From an uncultured Eubacteriales bacterium (lineage in GTDB: Bacteria; Bacillota_A; Clostridia; Lachnospirales; Lachnospiraceae), in NCBI GenBank assembly GCA_900321365.1, contig ONVT01000217.1, forward strand, positions 1 to 17,453: DNA of 17,453 bases. Reading direction: 5' to 3'. The notes below the pieces were generated by a model. That model saw nothing but the letters and a program-made list of their open reading frames with translations, ran no database searches and was not told the DNA's origin. The translations under genes were made by a program, and so were the position numbers. Every line of letters starts with the position of its first letter. The stretch's first letter is position 1. This document shows positions 1-8,510 of this stretch, piece by piece.

Positions 1-528
1 CGAATGGCGGCGTACGCCGATTACATAAGCCCCCAGTGCTTTCATTTTCCTGGCGTAGAATCCCCCGATGTCTCCCAGTCCGAGCACAAGAACCGTCGAT
101 CCCTCCACACTGAGGACCGGCCTCAGCGGCCCCCACACATGCGCTCTCTGGTCACAGGAATACATGGGGAGATTCCTGATCAGCGCAAAGGTCTGGGCCA
201 GCATATGCTCGCCTACAGACAGGGAATACGCACCGGAAGCATTTGTCAGCACGCACGAATCCGGCAGGATACCCTCCTTTGAAAAGGCATCCGCTCCCGC
301 GGACGTAAGCTGGACCCACTCCAGGTTCTTTGCCCTGGAAAGCAGAGACGGCGGGAAAAAGTGAATCGTCGCGGCCGCCTGGTCCAGGTCCTCCTGGGTC
401 ATCTCCGCCGGAGCGCGGAAAACCAGCTCTGCCTTCCTGTCTCCCGAAACAGCACAGCTTTGCAGATACTCCAGATGCTTTTCGGTGAGCGGAAACTCAT
501 GGGTACTGATATAAACCTTATTTGACAT
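1..528 (-). CDS. D-2-hydroxyacid dehydrogenase, N-terminal part (runs off left edge)
   Basis: This is the first 176 codons of an NAD(P)-dependent D-2-hydroxyacid dehydrogenase; the C-terminal part lies outside the window. Enzymes of this family reduce 2-keto acids to D-2-hydroxy acids, or the reverse, in the cytoplasm. The start ATG (526–528) is preceded by AAGGAA at good spacing. The N-terminal half has the family segments LEWVQLTSAGAD (about residues 69–80), a TNASGAY stretch (95–101) and GEHMLAQTFALIRNLP (106–121). It then enters the Rossmann fold with VLVLGLGDIG, where G150, G152 and G155 form the GxGxxG dinucleotide motif. The catalytic Arg, Glu and His of the family would lie in the missing part. 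The substrate cannot be told. It diverges from the gene starting at 680. Family assignment is firm; specificity is unknown. Confidence 0.87.
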   Translation of the reverse strand, partial: MSNKVYISTHEFPLTEKHLEYLQSCAVSGDRKAELVFRAPAEMTQEDLDQAAATIHFFPPSLLSRAKNLEWVQLTSAGADAFSKEGILPDSCVLTNASGAYSLSVGEHMLAQTFALIRNLPMYSCDQRAHVWGPLRPVLSVEGSTVLVLGLGDIGGFYARKMKALGAYVIGVRRHS

Positions 529-559
529 ACCGGATTCCTTTCTTTCATCATTTCCTGAA

Positions 560-587
560 TTGAAACACTTCTGACGAACAGTATAAC
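560..587 (+). promoter_or_regulatory. Putative sigma-A promoter for the NYN/PIN-like gene, overlapping a minus-strand -10
   Basis: TTGAAA (560–565) and TATAAC (582–587) are separated by 16 bases, giving a plausible -35/-10 pair reading toward the gene at 680. On the other strand the same bases contain TATACT (585–580), a good -10 for the divergent dehydrogenase gene, though its -35 is not recognisable. The two promoters would therefore overlap and exclude each other. Predicted transcription starts near 594. Confidence 0.5.
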
Positions 588-679
588 ATCGATTTGCAAC
601 TTTTGCCCGTTTCATGTATGATGACCCTCGAAAGAACAGATGGAATCTGGAAATAATAATAAAGAAAGCGTTTACAACA

Positions 680-1867
680 ATGAATATCTACTATATCGAT
701 TATGAGAATGTCTCAAGCCAGGGTCTGAAGGGCGTTGAGGCGTTGACAGAAAATGATGAAGTCAATCTTCTTTACAGCAAGAAGGCTGACAATGTGAAGA
801 TCGACATCCTCACGATGATGATGGAATCAAAGGCCAGAATCCGTTTCCTGCCGGTTCACGTGGGAACGCCGAATGCGCTGGATTTCCAGCTTGTCACGCT
901 CCTGTTCCTGAATTACAGGGAGGGAGACCACTGCTATATCATCAGCAAGGACAGCGGATATGACTGCTGCATCAAGACTGCTGCCGAGAACGGCGCGCCG
1001 AATGTGGCACGGTATCCGAATATCGAAAGCGCCCTGAACGGAACCCCTGCCAGGAAGACACGCAGCAGGGGAAAGCGCGCCGCGAAGGATACAGAGACCT
1101 CAGGTGTATCTCAGAGTGCAGCTGCCGCTCCTGCTGCGGGGGAAAACCATGTGGATGTTCCCCAGCCGGCGCAGAATCCTTCCGCTGAACCGAAGAACGC
1201 GAAGCATCCTGTGAAGGAGGCGGATCAGGCTGCCGGGAAGGCGGCAGAAAAGACCGCTGTCCCTGAACTGCCAGGTGAAACACCTGCTCCCTCCCCTGAA
1301 GAGACGGGAAAGAAAAAGACTTCAAGAAGAAGAGGAAGAAAGAAGACTGCGTCCTCGGAGACAGAAGGGATACAGAATGCCGAGCAGAATGTGACACAGG
1401 AGAGCGTGGAAAAAGCGGCAGATGCCGGGATAACAAGTGCTCAGGACAAGACCCCGGACAAAGCCCAGGATAAGGCTCCGGCCAAAACTCAGGACAAATC
1501 ACAGGATAAGGCTCAGGACAAGACTCAGGATAAAACCCCGGACAAAGCCCAGGATAAAGCTCAGGAGCATGTACTCCAGCAGCGATATCTTTCGAAACAG
1601 TTTGAATCCAAAGCGCCGCAGGCATCTACCGGTGTCAGGGGCGATGCGGAGAAACCGGTTTCCATCCTCTCCGTGATCCGGCGCAGGAATGATGTGCAGC
1701 TTGACATGCATCAGATTGACCTGATCCGGGAAGCACTGAAGAATTCCGGGAACAAACAGCAGTTTTACAGCTATTTCGTCAAGAATCTCGGACAGAAGCA
1801 GGGAATCGAGCTCTACCACTCCATAAAGAGTTCCTACACTGACCTCATGAATGCGAATCTTCAGTGA
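680..1867 (+). CDS. NYN/PIN-like nuclease-fold protein with a long repeat-containing linker
   Basis: This 395-residue protein has three parts. Residues 1–120 look like a NYN/PIN-like metal-dependent RNase fold: it opens with MNIYYIDYENV (D7, E9, N10), has NALDFQL in the middle (D68), and then YIISKDSGYD (D91, D95). These match the acidic positions of such nucleases. Residues 125–325 are a low-complexity linker rich in Lys, Ala, Glu and Pro, with a basic patch (KTRSRGKRAAK) and ten QDKx/PDKx tetrads. The last 70 residues are again compact and charged (SILSVIRRRNDVQLDMHQID and onward) and may be a separate domain. The frame is open back to an ATG at 614, but that ATG has no ribosome binding site and the fold begins at 680; the site before 680 (AAAGAAAG) is also weak. 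RNA cleavage is inferred from the fold only; target and role are unknown. It stands alone, with an apparent promoter of its own. Confidence 0.72.
   Translation: MNIYYIDYENVSSQGLKGVEALTENDEVNLLYSKKADNVKIDILTMMMESKARIRFLPVHVGTPNALDFQLVTLLFLNYREGDHCYIISKDSGYDCCIKTAAENGAPNVARYPNIESALNGTPARKTRSRGKRAAKDTETSGVSQSAAAAPAAGENHVDVPQPAQNPSAEPKNAKHPVKEADQAAGKAAEKTAVPELPGETPAPSPEETGKKKTSRRRGRKKTASSETEGIQNAEQNVTQESVEKAADAGITSAQDKTPDKAQDKAPAKTQDKSQDKAQDKTQDKTPDKAQDKAQEHVLQQRYLSKQFESKAPQASTGVRGDAEKPVSILSVIRRRNDVQLDMHQIDLIREALKNSGNKQQFYSYFVKNLGQKQGIELYHSIKSSYTDLMNANLQ
1442..1561 (+). repeat. Ten in-frame 12-base tandem units encoding QDKx/PDKx tetrads
   Basis: Ten 12-base units lie inside the linker of the NYN/PIN-like gene. 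They encode, in order, QDKT PDKA QDKA PAKT then QDKS QDKA QDKT QDKT then PDKA QDKA. The first three units (1442–1477) and the last three (1526–1561) are nearly the same in DNA, which points to duplication of a larger block. The array keeps frame, so gain or loss of units would only change linker length. Confidence 0.85.
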
Positions 1868-1873
1868 TACAGA

Positions 1874-3115
1874 TCAGGTATCATATTTCGCAAGATCGTA
1901 TTTCTCGATCACATCCACCAGCGCTGAGACATAGTTCGGGGCAGTGGCGTAACCGCCCTTTTTGATGATCGTGGCGGCCTTCTTGTAATCCTTGCACCCC
2001 ACCAGGCCGTCATATCGAAGGCTTCCGCTGGTGAGCTTCGCTCCGGTCAGATAGGCGGAGTGATCCGCAACGCTGGCCGCGATATCCGGATACTTGCGGA
2101 AATCTGCCTTGATCGTCTTATAGGCTCCGTTCAGATACTCCTGCGTGTTCACTGCATAGGTTTTGCCGTCCCATGCGCTCTCCCATGTGGTACTGCTGAG
2201 TGTGGCCTTCATGCCGAACAGATTGTTCGCGTTTTTCGCAAGCGTGGAGGTTCCCCATGCGCTCTCGATAATTGCCTGCGCAATGGTCACGGAAGCAAGC
2301 ACGCCTGTGGACTGCATGTCCGCATGAGCCAGTGAACCGATCTTTTCGATGAACCGTTTCTGCGCCTCTGTCGGCGTGACCGATGAAGAACCGGAAGAAG
2401 AGGAAGACTTTTCTGTAACGGCGCCGTCCTCTCCGAAGGTATACTTCTTTCCGCCGATGCTTACCGTCTGGTTCCGGTAGGCTGCCCCGTAAAGGGCCCC
2501 TCCCTTTCCCGTCGAGCGGAAATAGTACTTCTTTCCGTCAATGGTCTGCCACCCGGTTTTCATCTTCCCGATCTTTTTCGCGGATCCTGAGGGAGAAAAA
2601 TAATACAGGTTTCCCTTGATCTCCTTCAGCCCGGTAAACTTGGTTCCATCCGAATCGTAGTAATAGGTGTTTCCCTTCACCGTCACCCATCCAAGTTCCT
2701 GGGCGCCGTACTGTCCCGCATTGTCCTTTGAACTGAACATGCAGTATACGCCATCAGCGTTCTCATAACCGCTCTTCAGGGATCCTCTCTTCTTCCCCAG
2801 CTTTGCGCCCGGCACCGCATAATATCTGTGCCCGTCCGCGGAAAACCATCCGAGAGAGAGATATCCCTCGTCATCAAAATGATACCAGTATTTCTTTATC
2901 TTCAGGAATCCTTTCGCGGGATTCGAACCATCCGTTATATAAGTGAATCTGCCGCTTGGAAGTGTCTGCCATCCCTTTCCGGATACCGCGGCGGCATCCT
3001 CCTTCGTAAGCGCCTGTGCGTGGTGCGGCAGAAATACCGCAAGGCACAGCACAAGAAGCATCCCGGTCATAATCTGAAGCAAAACTGTCTGTCTTCTTTC
3101 TTTCGAAACTGACAT
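1874..3115 (-). CDS. Secreted glucosaminidase-type peptidoglycan hydrolase with choline-binding-like wall repeats
   Basis: This 413-residue exported enzyme is predicted to cut the glycan strands of peptidoglycan as an N-acetylglucosaminidase. A signal peptide (basic SKERR, hydrophobic core about residues 11–30, likely cleavage after HHAQA, residue 35) is followed by aromatic/Gly wall-binding repeats (about 48–232; units such as GWQTIDGKKYYFRSTG and GWVTVKGNTYYYDSDG). A Ser-rich linker (237–246) follows, then a glucosaminidase domain (about 250–413). The motif AQAIIESAWG supplies the likely catalytic Glu, E284; NNLFGMK and the C-terminal YATAPNYVSALVDVIEKYD also fit. The frame is open to an ATG at 3223, but a predicted promoter overlaps that codon. 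I chose the ATG at 3113–3115, after GGAGGA about 13 bases upstream; an ATG at 3134–3136 is possible. It is divergent from the VWA gene and convergent with the NYN/PIN-like gene. Confidence 0.88.
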   Translation of the reverse strand: MSVSKERRQTVLLQIMTGMLLVLCLAVFLPHHAQALTKEDAAAVSGKGWQTLPSGRFTYITDGSNPAKGFLKIKKYWYHFDDEGYLSLGWFSADGHRYYAVPGAKLGKKRGSLKSGYENADGVYCMFSSKDNAGQYGAQELGWVTVKGNTYYYDSDGTKFTGLKEIKGNLYYFSPSGSAKKIGKMKTGWQTIDGKKYYFRSTGKGGALYGAAYRNQTVSIGGKKYTFGEDGAVTEKSSSSSGSSSVTPTEAQKRFIEKIGSLAHADMQSTGVLASVTIAQAIIESAWGTSTLAKNANNLFGMKATLSSTTWESAWDGKTYAVNTQEYLNGAYKTIKADFRKYPDIAASVADHSAYLTGAKLTSGSLRYDGLVGCKDYKKAATIIKKGGYATAPNYVSALVDVIEKYDLAKYDT

Positions 3116-3223
3116 AACGAAACTGTTATCCTCCATAAATAGTCTGTCCAAATTTCTCCGGCTTTTAAACCGATCAATCCCCGGATTCCCGGGAAATGGG
3201 AGCCGGTACAATGATTTCCTCAT

Positions 3224-3252
3224 AGTTTATAGGAAAAACGCCAATATGTAAA
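3224..3252 (-). promoter_or_regulatory. Putative sigma-A promoter of the glucosaminidase gene
   Basis: On the minus strand TTTACA (3252–3247) and TAAACT (3229–3224) are 17 bases apart. Transcription would start around 3217, so the upstream in-frame ATG at 3223 would not be in the message, supporting the downstream start. The resulting leader of about 100 bases contains a small GC hairpin, CCCGG-GAAT-CCGGG (3193–3180 on the minus strand), around the palindrome TTCCCGGGAA; its role is unclear. Confidence 0.5.
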
Positions 3253-3258
3253 GAGACC

Positions 3259-3290
3259 ATTACAAAATATTACAAATTTGTGAATTCACA
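3259..3290. promoter_or_regulatory. Candidate operator cluster: ATTACAAA direct repeats plus palindromes
   Basis: Two copies of ATTACAAA (3259–3266 and 3269–3276) lie one helical turn (10 bases) apart. On the minus strand they read TGTAAT-N4-TGTAAT. They are followed by overlapping palindromes ACAAATTTGT (3272–3281) and TGTGAATTCACA (3279–3290). The cluster fills the space between the two divergent -35 elements (3252 and 3293), a natural place for a shared regulator. The half-sites resemble those of OmpR-type response regulators such as WalR (TGTWAH-N5-TGTWAH), but the spacer is one base short. The regulator is not identified. Confidence 0.45.
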
Positions 3291-3292
3291 GG

Positions 3293-3321
3293 TTGATTTT
3301 TTGCTCCGGCGGCGCTAAAGT
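3293..3321 (+). promoter_or_regulatory. Putative promoter of the VWA gene
   Basis: TTGATT (3293–3298) and TAAAGT (3316–3321) are separated by 17 bases, reading toward the VWA gene. The -10 is imperfect; TAATAC at 3321–3326 is an alternative with a longer spacer. The location directly after the palindrome cluster and about 60 bases before the gene's ribosome binding site fits. Confidence 0.4.
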
Positions 3322-3331
3322 AATACTGTCC

Positions 3332-3348
3332 GCAGGCTGTCTGCCTGC
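3332..3348 (+). other. Small GC hairpin in the VWA gene leader
   Basis: GCAGGC (3332–3337) and GCCTGC (3343–3348) form a perfect 6-bp stem with a 5-base loop. It would sit near the very 5' end of the predicted transcript. It is not followed by a T run, so it is not a terminator; it could protect the 5' end of the message or be incidental. Confidence 0.35.
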
Positions 3349-3389
3349 ACTTTCAGTCCCATCTTTTATTCATTTCAGGAGGTATCTCT

Positions 3390-5123
3390 ATGCGCAGATC
3401 TGCCCGGTTCCTTATGGTATTTCTTTTCTTTTTCTGCTTTTGTCTTCTCTCACTCCCCCGTCCTGTCTTTGCCGCGCAGGACCTGATCATCCTGCCCGAC
3501 CCTTCCTCACCGGAGTATGATACGGTATTTCAGTACGAATATGAGACGGAGGAAGAGACAGAGGATGAAACGGAGGACGAAACGAAGGAAACTTCCGATC
3601 CTGAGACAGTCATGGATTCTGCCGGAAGCGCCGGTACTGACGCCGTGCTTGTGATAGACGTGTCCGGATCCATGAAGCAGTCCGATCCGGAATACTTCTG
3701 CAGGCGTGCCGCGATGAATTTCATCGATGAACTCAGCGCCCGCCCCGGCTCAAGGGCTGCTCTCGTCACTTTTTCCGACACCATCCAGAAAGTGATCCCC
3801 CTGACGGGGATTGACGCTCTTTCCGATGACCAGGAACTCATCCTGGAGCTGAACCGTCTGTCTTACACCGCGGGAGATACGGATATCGGATCCGCGATGG
3901 AAAAAGCGGTATCTCTTCTGACAGAGGATGTGGAAAATGCGCGCGCCAGGAGCATTTTCCTGCTGACAGACGGGGAGATTGACCTGCCTGCGGCTCCCAA
4001 CGAGGAGGCTGCCGAGAAGGAATCTCTCACCAGGGCCCTGATGGCGGTGGAAGATGCGAAGGAGGAAGGCATCGTGATCCACACAGTGGCGCTCGACCTG
4101 TCAGGGCATATTGACACGAATCTTCTGAATTATATGGCTGACTCCACGGGAGGTACTTCCAATGTAGTCAACAACGCCTCCGCCCTGAACAGGGTATTCC
4201 GCCAGCTCTCCGAGTATGCCGCGAAGATGCTCCCGGAGACGGAAAGCTTCCCTGAACCTGAAACGGAGGAGACGGAAGAGATGACTGAAACCGAAACGGA
4301 AGAACAGGCTGTTCCCGTAATGCTCACCATCGGCTCCATCGACTCTCCTGTGCGCCTGGACGGCCTTCTGCCCGGCCTGTGCAGTGCCAGTGTCAGGCTG
4401 TCCGACCTGTTCTGCCTGGACGGCGCAGCCGGCGGATTCGATGATTCCATCCGTTACACCGCATATCCGGATGACCAGTCTGTCCTCAGCTGCCAGGTTG
4501 AAGGAGACATGCTTCTCATCTCCGGCCTGAAAAACGGAAGTACACAGATGCAGGTCATTGCGGAGCCTGCATTCTATGATGGCCGGGCCGACCTTTCCTT
4601 CCTGGTTGAGATCGATGCGCTGATCCCATCGGAACGTTATCTCATCCTGATTCCTGCCGCCCTGGCGGTCGTCGTGGTCATTGTTCTCCTGATCCGGAGA
4701 CGAAGAACTCCCTCCTGCCGGCTGTCCGGAAGCCTGCAGTGGTTTGTCCGGGGGGAAAATGAAAAGATCTTCGGCATGCCTTCTCAGACGATGGCGGATC
4801 TGAAGGATTACGGCTCCTCGGTACGGCTTTCGGAACTGATACAGGACGAACTTCTTGACGGCGCTGATCTGAAGAAAGTGGTGATCCGCGCACAGCCTGA
4901 CGGCATCCTGATTACCAGCAGGAGTTCCTCCTGCATGATTGCCGTTCCCGGATCACAGCCGCTAAGCCGCATCGCGATGAGCCGTTCCGGACGCTTCCGG
5001 GTATTGTGCGAGACCGCCGGCGGCAGGGCCGTCGTGATCGCGTATTATACGGCCCGGGAGCCATACAAAACGGAGCCATCCTTTGAGGATGACTCCGAAG
5101 AACGTACCAGACTGCTTGTATAA
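3390..5123 (+). CDS. Membrane-anchored von Willebrand factor A domain protein
   Basis: This 577-residue surface protein starts after AGGAGG (3377–3382), seven bases from the ATG. A signal peptide (RR at residues 2–3, Phe/Leu-rich core, end near VFAA, residue 29) is followed by an acidic Thr/Glu stretch (about 50–72). Next comes a VWA domain (about 84–280) with a complete metal-ion-dependent adhesion site: DVSGS (D90, S92, S94), T164 in GDTDIG and D194 in LLTDGE. A second Thr/Glu-rich spacer (285–306) leads to a probable beta-rich domain (310–408), one transmembrane segment (about 416–434) stopped by RRRR, and about 140 cytoplasmic residues that I do not recognise. VWA domains bind protein ligands through a metal ion; the partner here is unknown. 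It shares a regulatory region with a cell-wall hydrolase, suggesting an envelope role. Its stop codon is five bases from that of convergent gdhA. Confidence 0.85.
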   Translation: MRRSARFLMVFLFFFCFCLLSLPRPVFAAQDLIILPDPSSPEYDTVFQYEYETEEETEDETEDETKETSDPETVMDSAGSAGTDAVLVIDVSGSMKQSDPEYFCRRAAMNFIDELSARPGSRAALVTFSDTIQKVIPLTGIDALSDDQELILELNRLSYTAGDTDIGSAMEKAVSLLTEDVENARARSIFLLTDGEIDLPAAPNEEAAEKESLTRALMAVEDAKEEGIVIHTVALDLSGHIDTNLLNYMADSTGGTSNVVNNASALNRVFRQLSEYAAKMLPETESFPEPETEETEEMTETETEEQAVPVMLTIGSIDSPVRLDGLLPGLCSASVRLSDLFCLDGAAGGFDDSIRYTAYPDDQSVLSCQVEGDMLLISGLKNGSTQMQVIAEPAFYDGRADLSFLVEIDALIPSERYLILIPAALAVVVVIVLLIRRRRTPSCRLSGSLQWFVRGENEKIFGMPSQTMADLKDYGSSVRLSELIQDELLDGADLKKVVIRAQPDGILITSRSSSCMIAVPGSQPLSRIAMSRSGRFRVLCETAGGRAVVIAYYTAREPYKTEPSFEDDSEERTRLLV

Positions 5124-5128
5124 ATGCC

Positions 5129-6478
<1,350 letters not shown>

Positions 6479-6532
6479 CTATCTTGCGCCGTTTGAGCTC
6501 ACGCCTGTGCAAGCCACCCCGGCAACGCGGTT

Positions 6533-6562
6533 ATTATATATCGTAGTAAATTGCGCATGCAA
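6533..6562 (-). promoter_or_regulatory. Sigma-A promoter of gdhA
   Basis: On the minus strand TTGCAT (6562–6557) and a perfect TATAAT (6538–6533) are 18 bases apart. Transcription would start near 6526, leaving a leader of about 60 bases before the gdhA ATG. I see no riboswitch or attenuator in that leader. Confidence 0.7.
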
Positions 6563-6571
6563 CACTTTTTT

Positions 6572-6614
6572 CATAAAAATTTCCGAAAACTTTGCGTTTT
6601 CGGAAATTTTTATG
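6572..6614 (-). terminator. Perfect 19-bp inverted repeat between the patatin-like gene and gdhA
   Basis: Arms 6572–6590 and 6596–6614 are exact complements with a 5-base loop. The upper stem is CCGAAAAC/GTTTTCGG; the lower stem is A/T only, giving a T run on the 3' arm in both directions. On the minus strand it starts 24 bases past the stop of the patatin-like gene and ends just before the gdhA -35 region, so it fits a terminator for the long operon. The symmetry means it could also stop plus-strand transcripts. Confidence 0.8.
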
Positions 6615-6637
6615 GTTAATCTACGCTTTTAATTGAA

Positions 6638-7516
6638 TTATTTGTTTGCACATGTTACGTGGTCTTCACAGAAGTCAAGAAGTTTTTCCCTTATGAGCGG
6701 GTATTCATCCAGCGCCTGATCATACAGTTTCTGCAGCATCTGTGGATCCCGCGTATAGGTCGTGATGTCCAGCGGCCTGGCGGGGGCCGCAATCAGGGCG
6801 CGCCCCATCCTCTCCAGTCTGAGGATTCCACGCATCGTGGCATTGTACCGAAGATGCCGCACATCCAGGTCATGGACGATCCCCGGGTAACGCATCAGCA
6901 GCGTATGGTAAAGCCTCCTGTGCTTCTCAGGCTCACGGATGGTATCCTTTGGACGGCACAAAAGGACAATGACCTTGTCACAGCCATTCTCAAGAGCATG
7001 CCGGACGGGAATCGGATCAGAGCAGCCGCCGTCAAAATAAAGATTCGGACCGATTGTCACCGGCCTGCAGGCTACAGGGATTGCGCAGCTTGCCATGTAA
7101 ACCGAATAGTCATGCGGATGGAGGTCGTATTTGTTGAAATAATGCGCCTTCCCGGTCCGGGCATCCGTCGCCACTGCCCACAGCTCGCAGGGATTCTTCA
7201 TGATCGCGTCAAGATCCAGGGCATCTTCCCCGCCTTCACCGGTCATGTCCTGATAGATGTATTCCAGATTGAAGAAGTTGCCCCCGCTGTGGCGGAACGC
7301 AGTCCATCCCATGTAATCCGGGCGGTTGACATAATCGACAAAAAATCTCCGGTTCCGGTCTCTCTGTCCTGCTACAAAGGAAGCTCCGCAGGCGGCGCCT
7401 GCCGAGACTCCGATCACATAATCAGGTGAGATGCCGTCGTCCATCATCCGGTCCAGAATACCGGATGAGTAGGCACATTTCATCCCCCCGCCTTCAATTA
7501 CCAGTCCTAGCTTCAT
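6638..7516 (-). CDS. Patatin-like serine acyl hydrolase
   Basis: This 292-residue protein belongs to the patatin/RssA-YlbK-like family of lipid acyl hydrolases, which use a Ser-Asp dyad. The oxyanion-hole loop is EGGGMKCAYSSG (8–19), the nucleophile is S38 in GVSAG, and the partner is D162 in YFDGGCSDP, so the active site looks complete. It has no signal peptide or membrane segment, pointing to a cytoplasmic or peripheral location. AGGAAGGGAG lies about 13 bases before the ATG. It is the last gene before the terminator and follows folD by 51 bases. The substrate is unknown; a phospholipid link with plsY in the same gene run is possible but speculative. Confidence 0.9.
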   Translation of the reverse strand: MKLGLVIEGGGMKCAYSSGILDRMMDDGISPDYVIGVSAGAACGASFVAGQRDRNRRFFVDYVNRPDYMGWTAFRHSGGNFFNLEYIYQDMTGEGGEDALDLDAIMKNPCELWAVATDARTGKAHYFNKYDLHPHDYSVYMASCAIPVACRPVTIGPNLYFDGGCSDPIPVRHALENGCDKVIVLLCRPKDTIREPEKHRRLYHTLLMRYPGIVHDLDVRHLRYNATMRGILRLERMGRALIAAPARPLDITTYTRDPQMLQKLYDQALDEYPLIREKLLDFCEDHVTCANK

Positions 7517-7567
7517 AGAAACACTACTTCTCCCTTCCTCTACAGCCAGTCCTTCAGAACACCGCCT

Positions 7568-8431
7568 TCAGGCGATATACTGCGAATAACAGGCTTCACA
7601 TGCCTCCACAACATGTCGGACAAGAATGGAGGCTGTCACCATGCCGACACCGCCCGGAACCGGCGTGATCGCATCGACGATTTTCACGGCTTCATCGAAT
7701 GCCACATCGCCGCAAAGCTTCTGATCCGGGCCCATATTGATCCCGACATCGATCACAATCTGTCCCTTCCTGAGGAAGTCAGCCCCGACCATGCGGGAAC
7801 GCCCGGCGGCAGCCATGAGGATATCCGCCTGCCTGGCAATGGATGGCAGATTTTCCGTTTTCGTGTGGCAGAGAGTTACGGTGGCATTGCGGTCCGTCAG
7901 CATCAGTGCGGCGGGCTTGCCAAATACCAGCGATCTTCCAATCACGACTGCCCTTTTTCCGGTGCAGTTTATTCCGTAATAATCAAGAAATGCCATTGCC
8001 GCCTCGGCCGTACACGGCGCAAAACCGAGCTTCTTTCCAAGGATTACTCCGCTCATGGACAGGTCTGTCATGCAGTCCACATCCTTCCGGGGAAGAAGGC
8101 AGTTTGCGGCGGAGCTTTCGTCAAGGCCTGCGGGAAGGGGACGAAGAAGCAGGACTCCGTGAACCGATGGATCCTCATTCAGAGTGCGGATCAGAAAAAG
8201 GAGTTCCTCCTGGGATACCCCGGAGGGCAGATGTGTCGCCTGGCAGAGCACACCGACCTTCTCACACCGCCTGAGTGCGCCTCTCTCATACGACAGATCT
8301 CCCGGCTTTTCCCCGATCCGGATCACATGCAGGCAGGGCACGGCACCTCTGGCTTTCAGAGAGATGACGCGCCTTTCAAGATCCGCATTCAGATGATCCG
8401 CCACTTCTGTTCCCGACAGAATCCTGGCCAT
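7568..8431 (-). CDS. folD: Methylenetetrahydrofolate dehydrogenase (FolD family), probably lacking cyclohydrolase activity
   Basis: This 287-residue FolD-family enzyme oxidises 5,10-methylene-THF to methenyl-THF with NAD(P). The ATG at 8429–8431 follows GGGAGGG; an upstream in-frame extension to 8500 has no family similarity and is rejected. Family marks include Y48 (DLSYERGALRRCEKVG), RKDVD with D119, the dinucleotide loop VVIGRSLVFGKP (162–173), VIDVGIN and the C-terminal ITPVPGGVGMVT. The position four after the active-site Tyr, the catalytic Lys of bifunctional enzymes (human Lys56), is Ala52. The Gln of the VQLPLP segment (human Gln100) is Leu96. Both residues are tied to cyclohydrolase chemistry, so this protein is probably a dehydrogenase only, working with the FchA encoded just upstream (79-base gap). 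Cofactor choice is uncertain. Confidence 0.93.
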   Translation of the reverse strand: MARILSGTEVADHLNADLERRVISLKARGAVPCLHVIRIGEKPGDLSYERGALRRCEKVGVLCQATHLPSGVSQEELLFLIRTLNEDPSVHGVLLLRPLPAGLDESSAANCLLPRKDVDCMTDLSMSGVILGKKLGFAPCTAEAAMAFLDYYGINCTGKRAVVIGRSLVFGKPAALMLTDRNATVTLCHTKTENLPSIARQADILMAAAGRSRMVGADFLRKGQIVIDVGINMGPDQKLCGDVAFDEAVKIVDAITPVPGGVGMVTASILVRHVVEACEACYSQYIA

Positions 8432-8510
8432 TGGATACCCTCCCGGTCTTTGTGTCTGTACAGCCGGACAGCCTCTGTCAGGAACTGTATCAGCAAACAC
8501 TGCGCTTTAC

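Noticed and set aside
972..1625. Minus-strand frame rich in CPGxCPE-like repeats
   Set aside because: It is the reverse reading of the 12-base array and linker of the NYN/PIN-like gene; its repeats come from that DNA, with no start signal.
3116..3223. N-terminal extension of the glucosaminidase to the ATG at 3223
   Set aside because: That ATG has no ribosome binding site and abuts a predicted -10, and the extension would put 36 residues before the signal peptide.
3279..3290. TGTGAATTCACA as a CRP/FNR or Rex site
   Set aside because: CRP-type half-sites need about six bases between them and Rex sites about four between TTGTGAA arms; here the arms are nearly fused, so only a generic palindrome is claimed.
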